NCBI GenBank assembly: GCA_046481785.1
Contig: JAWOJF010000219.1
Location: 1 to 7,072, forward strand
Source of the DNA: JAWOJF01 sp046481785
GTDB taxonomy: Bacteria > Bacteroidota > Ignavibacteria > Ignavibacteriales > Ignavibacteriaceae
Reading direction: 5' to 3'
DNA: 7,072 nucleotides
Shown here: one piece after another, positions 1 to 6,610 of the stretch
Layout: every line of letters begins with the position of its first letter
How positions within the stretch are numbered: position 1 is the stretch's first letter
Translations under genes and position numbers: made by a program
Notes under the pieces: model-generated
Seen by the model: only the letters and a program-made list of their open reading frames with translations
Databases searched by the model: none
Told to the model about the DNA's origin: nothing

Positions 1-579
1 TTGTTCGGCTCACTCTCAGATAAAATCGGAAGAAAAAAAATAATGATGGCAGGTTGTCTTATTGCCGTTATATCCTATCTGCCTATTTATCATACAATGC
101 AGGCAGTAACCGGTACAAATGTTGTTACCGTTGAATCGCAGGCTAACTCTGTTACAGGTGCAATATCACTTATCCCTATGACGGAATCTGAATCGGGACT
201 TCAGCCTGCTGATGAAATTTTAGCGTATACAGATTTCAATAATTTCATTTCGGATCCTATAGCATTAAAGCTTATACTCCTTGTATTTATCCAGGTAATA
301 TTTGTTACTATGGTTTATGGCCCTATTGCCGCTTACCTTGTTGAAGCTTTTCCGGCTAAGATCAGATACACTGCTCTTTCGCTCCCCTATCACATTGGTA
401 ATGGTGTGTTCGGCGGACTCCTTCCATTAATTGGTTTATGGGTAGTGGCGGAAACGGGGAACATTTATGCAGGATTATATTATCCAATGATTGTTGCAGC
501 ACTTACTTTTATAATAGGATCAATATTTCTCAAAGAATCCAGTCATGTGCTTATATGGGATGAAGTGGATAAGGACTGA
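1..579 (+). CDS. MFS transporter, metabolite:H+ symporter type (C-terminal part, 5' end outside window)
   Basis: This is the C-terminal part of a major facilitator superfamily permease, an inner-membrane secondary transporter probably driven by protons. The first visible residues contain the MFS cytoplasmic-loop signature (SDKIGRKK, residues 6-13), as found between helices 8 and 9. A hydrophobic helix follows (about 14-35), then a long polar extracytoplasmic insert (about 36-88), then helices at about 89-112, 125-150 and 157-177. The stretch from AYLVEAFPAKIRYTALSLPY (residues 111-130) through HIGNGVFGG resembles the metabolite:H+ symporter branch (ProP, KgtP, ShiA relatives), where a long loop at this place is also usual. 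The substrate cannot be told. The TTG at base 1 is very unlikely to be the true start, since a full protein would have roughly 350 more residues upstream. The gene converges with the histidine kinase; the 64-base gap between them holds only a weak A/T-rich hairpin. Confidence 0.85.
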   Translation: MFGSLSDKIGRKKIMMAGCLIAVISYLPIYHTMQAVTGTNVVTVESQANSVTGAISLIPMTESESGLQPADEILAYTDFNNFISDPIALKLILLVFIQVIFVTMVYGPIAAYLVEAFPAKIRYTALSLPYHIGNGVFGGLLPLIGLWVVAETGNIYAGLYYPMIVAALTFIIGSIFLKESSHVLIWDEVDKD

Positions 580-643
580 TAGAGGAAAAATATTTTTTAA
601 CTGAAAGCAGCAATTAATTCCTTTTCAGTGGATGTAAGGATAC

Positions 644-3319
644 CTATGCTGTTTTCAGTTTTTTTAATCCTTCACAGGTTACAATATATATTCCTTCAAG
701 TGCAGTTACAAGGTTTTCCAGGTTATCAGGGTCAGTGGTTCTTCCTTTAAGCTCCAGGGCTTTTGAGGCCTCAGCCAAAGCATTGGCGCCTATATTTAGT
801 GAAATACCTTTTAATCCGTGAGAGGCTATTGTAAGCCCGGTATAATTTTTATTAGAAGCTGCTTTTTTTATTTCTTTAATCAGATCCGGGGTATCCTGAA
901 GAAATAAATCAATCATCATATTAAGGAATTCCGGACCCTCATTTTCATCAAGCTCATTTATTTTTGCTATTGCATCAAGACTGATAATTGACCCGTTAGT
1001 ATTTTTATCTGCTTCAGCGGGTCTGCTACTGTTTATCAATGCACCCCAGTGTGCAAGAACTGACTTAACATTTTCGAATAATACCGGCTTGCTTAAATAG
1101 TCCCTCATCCCTGCCGCAAAACATATCTCCTTATCACCCGGCATAGCATTGGCAGTCATGGCAATAATAACAGGTTTGGAATCACCCGGCAACTCAAGGA
1201 TTGTTTCTGTTGCCGTTAAACCATCCATTTCCGGCATCTGAATATCCATAAATATAATATCATAATTTTTTTTCTTCAATATATCTAAAACTTCCAATCC
1301 GTTAGAAACAGCATCTGCTGTATAACCAAGCTTCAAAAGGATACTAAGGATTAGCTTTTGATTAATAATATTATCTTCGGCAACAAGGATGTGCAAAGGA
1401 TATAATACTGAAAGTTTTCTTTCGCTATTCAGATTTTTTTTACTCTTTGTACTTTGTTCAGTTTTAGTAAAAATATTTAAAAGCAGTTCATAAAGAAGAG
1501 TCTGTTTTAAGGGTTTAGATATCTGGGCATTAAAAATGTCATTAGCTAATTCAGCATCCTCCTGTTTAGCAGAAGAGGAAAGTAAAATGGCGGGCATTTC
1601 TTCTTTGGATCTGAACTTCCTTATTTGTTTTGTTAGCTCAACACCATCCATTTCTGGCATCAGCATGTCAATGATAGCAGCATCAAAAGACGCTTCTTCT
1701 TTTATCCATGAAAGAGCTTCTTCAGGTGATGGAGTTGCGGTTGTTACAAGGCCCCATTGTTTACACTGCATACTTAAAATTTTGAGGTTTGTCTGGTTAT
1801 CATCAACAATTAAAACTTTTTTATCTACAAGCTCAGGTATATTTCCTTTTAAATACACCCTTGGTTGTTGTTCTGAGGGTTTTACCTTTATAGTGAAACA
1901 GAAAGATGAGCCTTTACCAACGGTGCTTTCGGCCCAGATCTGTCCGTCCATCATTGAAACAAGTCTTTTACAGATAGCCAGCCCCAGCCCGGTTCCGCCA
2001 AATTTTCTTGTAGTGGATGAATCAACCTGTGAAAATGCTTCAAATATCTTTTCTATCTTATTGTCCGGTATTCCAATTCCGGTATCTTTAACAGAAAAGA
2101 GAAGTTCTATGCTTCCATCTTCTTCAGCAATTTTTGATAACGATACAAGCACTTCGCCAAATTCGGTAAACTTAATTGCGTTACTAACCAGGTTAATTAA
2201 TATTTGTTTTATCCTGGTAATATCACCAACTATAAATGCGGGAACATCAGGTTCTATAATATAGAGCAAATCAATTCTTTTTTCCAAAGCCCTTGAGCCA
2301 AGCAGTTCAAATGCTTCTTCAATACACATCCGCAATTCGAGAGGATGCTGCTCAAGATCAAGTCTTCCCGATTCTATTTTTGAAAAATCAAGGATATCAT
2401 TAATTATTGTAAGAAGGGCATCACCGCTTATATGTATTGTACTTACATACTCCTTTTGTTCATCGTTTAATTTTGTTTCGTTAAGTAAACCTGTCATACC
2501 GATTATACCATTCAGAGGAGTTCTTATTTCATGACTCATAGTAGCAAGGAAATCGGATTTGGCACGTGTGGCTGCTATTGCAGCATCCTTTGCTTTAATT
2601 ATTTCACGTTCTGCATTTTTTCTTATAGTAATGTCTTTAATAAAGACAGAAATGCCTGTTATAATTCTATTTGAAATAATCGGGTTAAATGAAATTTCAA
2701 ATGAAGACAGGTGCCCGCGAAATGAGTAGTTTTCTTCAAGAGTAAATCTTTCCCCTGCTAAAACTCTGTCATAATAATCTTTCCATTTTAACTGTTCAGC
2801 CTCAGACAGGAGAGATAAAATGTTTACACCTTTTTTCAGTTCTTTACCATGGTGCCTGGAAAAAACCTCCTTAAAGGATGAATTAAAGGCAATAACACGG
2901 TACTGTTCATCTAACGACCAGATTGAGTCTTCCGTATTTTCAATTAATGCAGATAAATTAGCTTCAGCCTCACGCCTTTTTTCAACCTGTTTATTTAAAT
3001 AGTTAAATATGGAGAGCAGATCTTCATCTTCCACAATGTTAGGCGGAACAATTTCATCCTCAGTTTGCAGTGAAGCAACTAATTCTTTCATCCTGTTAAG
3101 GATTAATTTTTGTCTTTCCGATTCATTCCTTAACCTCTTATTAGCTTCAGTTAATTCCTGGGAGTTTAAATCCATTGTTCTTTCAAGCAGGGCACGGTCA
3201 GTTTCCGAATGGTCGTATGATTTACTTATTGCTTCAAATAAAGACAATAATTCGGGGGGAATTTCATATGATTTTCCCAGGATCCTCTCTATTTGTCTTT
3301 CAAGCAATTTATTAAACAT
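644..3319 (-). CDS. Soluble hybrid histidine kinase, PAS-HisKA-HATPase-REC-REC-HPt (FIST-associated, NahK-like)
   Basis: An 891-residue multidomain phosphorelay kinase with no signal peptide or membrane helix, so probably cytosolic. Domains in order: an N-terminal helical region (1-120, likely coiled coil from about 40) with the segment LLERTMDLNSQEL at 44-56, which I associate with kinases encoded beside FIST proteins; a PAS domain (about 120-235); HisKA with phospho-acceptor H263 in SHEIRTPLNG; HATPase_c with the N box around N376 and N380, G1 DTGIGI (412-417), F box (426-433) and G2 GGTGLGL (441-447); a first receiver (about 500-615; acid pair D506/D507, acceptor D551, K602); a second receiver (about 641-757; E648/D649, acceptor D692, T722, K744); and an HPt domain (about 785-891) with H834 in HGLKG. 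All catalytic residues are present. The ATG lies one base after the FIST stop codon (TAGAATG), so translation is probably coupled, and the FIST protein is the likely signal input. No DNA-binding or cyclase output domain is present. Confidence 0.95.
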   Translation of the reverse strand: MFNKLLERQIERILGKSYEIPPELLSLFEAISKSYDHSETDRALLERTMDLNSQELTEANKRLRNESERQKLILNRMKELVASLQTEDEIVPPNIVEDEDLLSIFNYLNKQVEKRREAEANLSALIENTEDSIWSLDEQYRVIAFNSSFKEVFSRHHGKELKKGVNILSLLSEAEQLKWKDYYDRVLAGERFTLEENYSFRGHLSSFEISFNPIISNRIITGISVFIKDITIRKNAEREIIKAKDAAIAATRAKSDFLATMSHEIRTPLNGIIGMTGLLNETKLNDEQKEYVSTIHISGDALLTIINDILDFSKIESGRLDLEQHPLELRMCIEEAFELLGSRALEKRIDLLYIIEPDVPAFIVGDITRIKQILINLVSNAIKFTEFGEVLVSLSKIAEEDGSIELLFSVKDTGIGIPDNKIEKIFEAFSQVDSSTTRKFGGTGLGLAICKRLVSMMDGQIWAESTVGKGSSFCFTIKVKPSEQQPRVYLKGNIPELVDKKVLIVDDNQTNLKILSMQCKQWGLVTTATPSPEEALSWIKEEASFDAAIIDMLMPEMDGVELTKQIRKFRSKEEMPAILLSSSAKQEDAELANDIFNAQISKPLKQTLLYELLLNIFTKTEQSTKSKKNLNSERKLSVLYPLHILVAEDNIINQKLILSILLKLGYTADAVSNGLEVLDILKKKNYDIIFMDIQMPEMDGLTATETILELPGDSKPVIIAMTANAMPGDKEICFAAGMRDYLSKPVLFENVKSVLAHWGALINSSRPAEADKNTNGSIISLDAIAKINELDENEGPEFLNMMIDLFLQDTPDLIKEIKKAASNKNYTGLTIASHGLKGISLNIGANALAEASKALELKGRTTDPDNLENLVTALEGIYIVTCEGLKKLKTA

Positions 3320-3320
3320 T

Positions 3321-4454
3321 CTAAATTTCTGTAAAAGTGGTTACAGTCATTGTTTGATTATGAAACTCACATGTTTCAGGACCTCCCAAAGGAGAAATTT
3401 CCCCGTACGAATAGAAACCGGTAATAACAGTATTGCTGCCAAGAATTTTTTTTACCGATTCAACTTCTTCATAAATTCTTTGACCAAGTACCAGTTTTCT
3501 GCCAACACAGGAAATCAGAATTGCCAGATCGGGAGAAACATTACCTAAAGGCAGGCTCTTCTCAGCAGAAGAAGCAGCGCCGTCAATTAATCTTTCAAAA
3601 TTTGCCTTCATAAGACGCGCATAAGCACCTTCCGGCATATCCCCTGCAAATACCAGACTTTGATCATTTTCGTTAACGGATAATATCGTCCTTACAACAG
3701 GCTCATATTCATCATTTACCCTTATACTTAAAGGGAACAATAATGCAGTGCCCGGAAGCCCGGCTGCCTGATCTCCCAGGTATTTTTTATAAAGAGCAAG
3801 GGCCGATTGCCCGTCAAGTTCATAAAGAATATTTTTGTTAGAACGGGTTATTAACCGTTCGGGGCCAAAAGAATCCCAGCCCCCCATTGATCCGCAGCCA
3901 ACCTGTAAATTTTCTCCATAAAATCCAACAGCAGCAATAGTACCTTCATGCGGTATACTATTAAGCCCTACAACTGTTTTTTTAAAATTTGTTCCATCTC
4001 CGGCAAGGCCGCCAGTAACAGAAACATTTTTAGGTAAATTTCTAACTAATCCCTTTACCAACTGACTTCCATTTACTTTTTGCCCATCAGAAAGTACAAA
4101 AAGATGTACAAGTCCTTCGGAGGTGAATGAATCAGACAGTTTTTTCCCTGCCTCAAAGCTTGTTTTCATACTATCGATTTGAACAGAAGAAATTTTAATG
4201 TTTGTTTTTTCAAAAAATATAGCTGTAGCAACTATTGAATCCTCAATAACATAAGAATTAAGTATTTCTCCAGAAGTAGAAGCTAATAAAATTTCTGCTG
4301 ATGGATATATTTTCTTCAAATAATCGGAGTTTTCCCACATACTTATCGCTTTTCTGCTGCCAAAAGCAAGAACCAGATTTGCATCAGACAAAATTTTCGC
4401 TTCTGATGAAATCCATCCTTCTTTTTCGGACCATTTTCTTTGCTCAATCTTCAT
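3321..4454 (-). CDS. FIST-domain sensory protein (FIST_N + FIST_C), possible NosP-type sensor
   Basis: A soluble FIST signal-transduction protein of 377 residues from the chosen start. FIST proteins are ligand-binding sensors commonly encoded next to histidine kinases or cyclic-di-GMP enzymes; one subgroup, NosP, binds heme and nitric oxide and controls an adjacent NahK-type kinase. Visible family features, numbered from the ATG: STSGEI (59-64), GGLAGDG (148-154), AVGFYG (175-180), GGWDSFGPERLITRS (191-205), SCVGRKLVLG (315-324), YSYGEISP (348-355) and FHNQT (364-368). FIST_N covers roughly residues 25-215 and FIST_C the rest. Only three histidines exist (H117, H169, H365), which are the candidates if heme is bound through His. 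An in-frame TTG at 4502 would add 16 residues, but the ATG at 4454 begins MKIEQRKWSEKEGW, which looks like a normal FIST N-terminus, so I prefer it. No clear Shine-Dalgarno precedes it. The family call is firm; the ligand is unknown. Confidence 0.9.
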   Translation of the reverse strand: MKIEQRKWSEKEGWISSEAKILSDANLVLAFGSRKAISMWENSDYLKKIYPSAEILLASTSGEILNSYVIEDSIVATAIFFEKTNIKISSVQIDSMKTSFEAGKKLSDSFTSEGLVHLFVLSDGQKVNGSQLVKGLVRNLPKNVSVTGGLAGDGTNFKKTVVGLNSIPHEGTIAAVGFYGENLQVGCGSMGGWDSFGPERLITRSNKNILYELDGQSALALYKKYLGDQAAGLPGTALLFPLSIRVNDEYEPVVRTILSVNENDQSLVFAGDMPEGAYARLMKANFERLIDGAASSAEKSLPLGNVSPDLAILISCVGRKLVLGQRIYEEVESVKKILGSNTVITGFYSYGEISPLGGPETCEFHNQTMTVTTFTEI

Positions 4455-4609
4455 ATTATTCACGGAATAATTTGAATAGTATATATAAAGCCCCGTTTTC
4501 AATCCCCATCTGCACTAAATACTCCGTTTTGCATGGTTAAACAGAATAATAACAGCTTTTTAGTGCTGAATTTTATTCAACTTCTATTAGCAATGTAAAG
4601 GGAATAGAT
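4455..4609 (-). other. truA-FIST intergenic region with an 8-bp inverted repeat
   Basis: This is the longest non-coding gap in the window, 155 bases between the truA stop and the chosen FIST start. It contains GCACTAAA (4512-4519) and its exact complement TTTAGTGC (4559-4566), separated by 39 bases. On the minus strand there is an A/T-rich TATATATACTAT stretch around 4480-4492, with TTGAAA (4502-4497) upstream of it. The spacing is poor for either the sigma-70 or the Bacteroidota consensus, so a FIST promoter here is only suggested. I see no convincing intrinsic terminator after truA, so read-through from the que-truA genes into the sensor pair is possible. Confidence 0.3.
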
Positions 4610-5416
4610 TTATTTAGCAATGAAATTATTTGTCAGGAAAGAAGGGGGATAAAAATCATCAGGCTGAAGGTCGCCCTTATAATAAACAGCCTCTAAAAAC
4701 AATCCAGCCGGGGGAGCGGTATATTTTGCAGGTTCATTGATTTTATTTTTCAAATAATAAAGCAGGTCATCCTTGTTTTTTTTGTGTCTTCCTATTTCAA
4801 CAAGAACACCTGTAATTCTTCTAACCATTTTCCATAAAAAATGAGAGCCGGTAATTCTTATTAATATCAGGGCACCTTCCTCTTTCATCTGAATATTTTT
4901 GAGCATTACCTTTGTTGATTTTTCACCGGGATCTTTATCTGCAAAAGAGGCAAAATCATGCATGCCAATAAGAAATCCTGAAGCTTCCTTCATAGCATTA
5001 AAATCCAGTTTATCTTTAATCCACCAGAGATGGTTTTTTCCAAAAGCGCTTCGTCTTCTTGATATCTGGTAAATATAGCTTCTGTTAACTGCGTCGTGCC
5101 GTGCATGAAAATTAGGATAAGTTTTTTCTACTTCAAGAATATTTATATCATGCGGAAGAAGGTCATTAAATTTCATCCTTATTATTTCGGGGGCCAGCAT
5201 TGTTTTTACATCAAGGTGCGCAGCCTGGCAAATAGCATGAACACCGCTGTCTGTTCTGCCCGAGCCCTGGAGATCAAGGCCGGTAGTGCCGAAAATTTCA
5301 TTTGCGGTTTTTATTAATGTACCCTGTATAGTTCTTGTATCAGCCTGGCCGGTTTGTTTCTGCCAGCCGCTGTAGCGGGTTCCATCGTATTCCAGATATA
5401 TCTTAAAGCGGGGCAA
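4610..5416 (-). CDS. truA: tRNA pseudouridine(38-40) synthase TruA
   Basis: TruA isomerises uridine to pseudouridine at positions 38, 39 and 40 of the tRNA anticodon arm; it is a cytosolic enzyme needing no cofactor. The 268-residue length matches the family. It opens with the typical IYLEYDGTRYSGWQ (6-19). The catalytic aspartate is D56 in GSGRTDSGVHA (51-61). Further family blocks are FHARHDA (103-109), NRSYIY (111-116), FLWKMVRRITG (193-203) and TAPPAGLFLEAVYY (233-246). The start must be TTG at 5416: an in-frame TGA lies at 5428-5426, and the first in-frame ATG comes only at residue 73, beyond the catalytic motif. No clear Shine-Dalgarno precedes it, so expression may depend partly on transcription and translation from queD 63 bases upstream, across a heptamer repeat. 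It lies on the same strand as queE and queD and is another anticodon-region tRNA modification gene. Confidence 0.97.
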   Translation of the reverse strand: MPRFKIYLEYDGTRYSGWQKQTGQADTRTIQGTLIKTANEIFGTTGLDLQGSGRTDSGVHAICQAAHLDVKTMLAPEIIRMKFNDLLPHDINILEVEKTYPNFHARHDAVNRSYIYQISRRRSAFGKNHLWWIKDKLDFNAMKEASGFLIGMHDFASFADKDPGEKSTKVMLKNIQMKEEGALILIRITGSHFLWKMVRRITGVLVEIGRHKKNKDDLLYYLKNKINEPAKYTAPPAGLFLEAVYYKGDLQPDDFYPPSFLTNNFIAK

Positions 5417-5439
5417 TGTTTGATTTCAGATTTTTATTT

Positions 5440-5488
5440 ATGAAATATGAATTGTGAATTATGCAATATGCAATATGCATTATGAATT
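5440..5488. repeat. Seven tandem copies of a degenerate 7-bp repeat, overlapping the 3' end of queD
   Basis: Read on the plus strand, the bases split without gaps into seven heptamers: ATGAAAT, ATGAATT, GTGAATT, ATGCAAT, ATGCAAT, ATGCATT, ATGAATT (consensus roughly ATGMAWT). On the minus strand, the last-listed unit supplies the final Asn and Ser codons of queD and the repeat also contributes its TAA stop. The array then fills most of the queD-truA spacer. Heptameric short tandem repeats of this kind are known from some bacterial groups, such as the STRR sequences of cyanobacteria. I know of no function for this one. Confidence 0.85.
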
Positions 5489-5899
5489 TATCTCAATCTG
5501 TTCTTCAGCATAATCATCATGGGTTTCATATATTCTTACTTTAAGAGTATTTACATTTGGTGGAAAGTTTTTTTCTTTTAATCTGTTCAGGAAGTAATGG
5601 CATATATTTTCAACTGTTGATTGAAAACCGACAATAACTTTTTTTGAATCCATTCTATTAAGAAAATCAATTATTTCTTTATCGTCTTTATAAACCAAAA
5701 AGGCATGATCAAGTTCTTCAACAATGGGATTAACAATTTTCTTCAGATCATAATAATCCATCACCATACCGGAGGGCTCAACTTCTCCTTCAATTTCCAC
5801 AATCATTTTATATGAATGTCCATGTATATTTTTACATTTGCCGAAGTGCTCAGGCAGGCGGTGCCCCATTTCCCAGTGAAACTCTTTTGCAATTTTCAT
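5480..5899 (-). CDS. queD: 6-carboxy-5,6,7,8-tetrahydropterin synthase QueD
   Basis: QueD converts 7,8-dihydroneopterin triphosphate to 6-carboxytetrahydropterin, the first dedicated step of 7-deazaguanine (queuosine precursor) synthesis; it is a cytosolic zinc enzyme of the PTPS fold. The 139 residues show the zinc ligands H13, H26 and H28 (the latter two in IHGHSY), the catalytic Cys C22 in CKNIHGH, the Asp-His pair D64-H65 in ELDHAF, the substrate-side E97 in STVENI, and E125 near the C-terminus. The cysteine four residues before the HGH motif favours QueD over a eukaryote-type pyruvoyltetrahydropterin synthase. Its ATG shares one base with the queE stop (TAATG), and AAAGGG lies six bases upstream, so the pair is probably translationally coupled. 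The product is the substrate of the QueE encoded just upstream. The stop codon lies in the heptamer array. QueC and QueF, needed to finish preQ1, are not in this window. Confidence 0.96.
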   Translation of the reverse strand: MKIAKEFHWEMGHRLPEHFGKCKNIHGHSYKMIVEIEGEVEPSGMVMDYYDLKKIVNPIVEELDHAFLVYKDDKEIIDFLNRMDSKKVIVGFQSTVENICHYFLNRLKEKNFPPNVNTLKVRIYETHDDYAEEQIEINS

Positions 5900-6537
5900 T
5901 AAACGCCCTTTGCCGTTGGTTCCCAGATAAATTTGTGCATCTGAAGCTGGAATCTTACTTTTAGATTATCCTTTAATATCCAATCAACTAAAGTTAACGG
6001 TTCAAGCTGTCCAAATACAACTGATAAAAGTATCTCACATTTTCCTGTAAGATCATACTTATTTATCATGTCTTTTGTCCATTCATAATCTTCACGTGTT
6101 CCTATTACAAATTTTATTTCATCGGTCTTCTTCAGATAATTTATATTTTCGTAATAATTCTTCTTTAGCATCCCGCTTGAGGGGCACTTCAAATCCAAAA
6201 TTATTTTTACTCTCTGATCAATATCTTTTACAGGCAGGCTTCCGCCAGTTTCAAGCAGCACTTCATAACCTTCCTCACACAGTCTTTCCATCAGTCCGGT
6301 GGACTCGTTTTGCACTAAGGGCTCACCACCGGTAATTTCAACAAGCCGGCAGTTGTATTTTTTAACTTCGGCAATTATTTCATCAACAGATTGGTCTTTG
6401 CCTTCATAAAAAGCATATTCAGTATCGCAGTATGTACACCTCAGGTTACAGTAAGTAAGCCTTACAAAAACACAGGGTAGGCCGGCTTTTGAGCTTTCCC
6501 CCTGTATTGAAAAATAAATTTCATTAACCTTTAACAT
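5899..6537 (-). CDS. queE: 7-carboxy-7-deazaguanine synthase QueE (radical SAM)
   Basis: QueE is a radical SAM enzyme that contracts 6-carboxytetrahydropterin, the QueD product, to 7-carboxy-7-deazaguanine on the way to preQ0 and queuosine. Numbered from the chosen ATG (212 residues): the N-terminal block EIYFSIQGE (6-14); the iron-sulfur cluster motif CxxxCxxC with C30, C34 and C37 (CNLRCTYCDTEY); the SAM-binding ITGGEPL (68-74); LDLKCPSSG around 114-122, which fits the usual Mg/substrate region; and the ending LQMHKFIWEPTAKGV, typical of the family. A TTG directly before the ATG (6540) could start a protein one residue longer. I chose ATG at 6537 because AAGG (6549-6546) is spaced eight bases from it. 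It is the first gene of the minus-strand que-truA group, has a Bacteroidota-type promoter upstream, and is divergent from rpsT. Confidence 0.96.
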   Translation of the reverse strand: MLKVNEIYFSIQGESSKAGLPCVFVRLTYCNLRCTYCDTEYAFYEGKDQSVDEIIAEVKKYNCRLVEITGGEPLVQNESTGLMERLCEEGYEVLLETGGSLPVKDIDQRVKIILDLKCPSSGMLKKNYYENINYLKKTDEIKFVIGTREDYEWTKDMINKYDLTGKCEILLSVVFGQLEPLTLVDWILKDNLKVRFQLQMHKFIWEPTAKGV

Positions 6538-6579
6538 CAAAAAAACCTTGTTTTTGGCTCATTTTCTCATAAATTTATA

Positions 6580-6610
6580 CAAAATTACAAAACAAATATT
6601 TGACATCAAA
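6580..6610 (-). promoter_or_regulatory. Bacteroidota-type promoter for queE (queE-queD-truA)
   Basis: On the minus strand, TTTG (6610-6607) is followed after 19 bases by TAATTTTG (6587-6580), an exact match to the Bacteroidota housekeeping consensus TTTG/TAnnTTTG at near-ideal spacing. Transcription would begin at about 6573-6575, giving a leader of roughly 36 bases before the queE ATG. The leader holds an AAGG ribosome-binding site and appears too short and unlike the consensus for a preQ1 riboswitch. Supported by sequence match only. Confidence 0.7.

Noticed and set aside
1..3. TTG at base 1 as the true start of the transporter
   Set aside because: The visible sequence begins at an internal MFS loop motif, so more than half of the protein must lie to the left of the window.
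600..629. Hairpin ACTGAAA (600-606) / TTTCAGT (623-629) as a terminator between the MFS gene and the kinase gene
   Set aside because: The stem is only seven mostly A/T pairs with a 16-base loop, and neither strand has a clean T tract directly after it. It could be a weak terminator but the evidence is insufficient.
1536..2264. Plus-strand open frame of 242 codons
   Set aside because: It lies opposite the HATPase and receiver regions of the kinase, whose motifs are intact on the minus strand. Its translation is Ser-rich and resembles no family.
2820..3002. Plus-strand open frame of 60 codons
   Set aside because: Antisense to the PAS domain of the kinase; no support of its own.
3009..3548. 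Plus-strand open frame of 179 codons across the FIST-kinase junction
   Set aside because: It is antisense to two well-supported genes, has Ser-rich composition and no recognisable domain.
4455..4502. Longer FIST protein starting at TTG 4502
   Set aside because: The extra 16 residues do not look like the FIST family, an ATG follows at 4454 at the expected N-terminus, and no well-spaced ribosome-binding site precedes the TTG.
4301..4540. Plus-strand open frame of 79 codons
   Set aside because: Antisense to the start of the FIST gene; no ribosome-binding site or family resemblance.
5096..5317. Plus-strand open frame of 73 codons inside truA
   Set aside because: Antisense to the catalytic region of truA.
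5440..5488. CRISPR array
   Set aside because: The repeats are seven-base units joined directly, with no spacers and no cas genes nearby.
6075..6335. Plus-strand open frame of 86 codons inside queE
   Set aside because: Antisense to queE; no family resemblance.
6538..6579. preQ1 riboswitch in the queE leader
   Set aside because: The leader is only about 36 bases, contains CCAAAAACAAGG but no stem and C-rich loop arrangement of a preQ1-I aptamer, and has no space for a larger class plus an expression platform.
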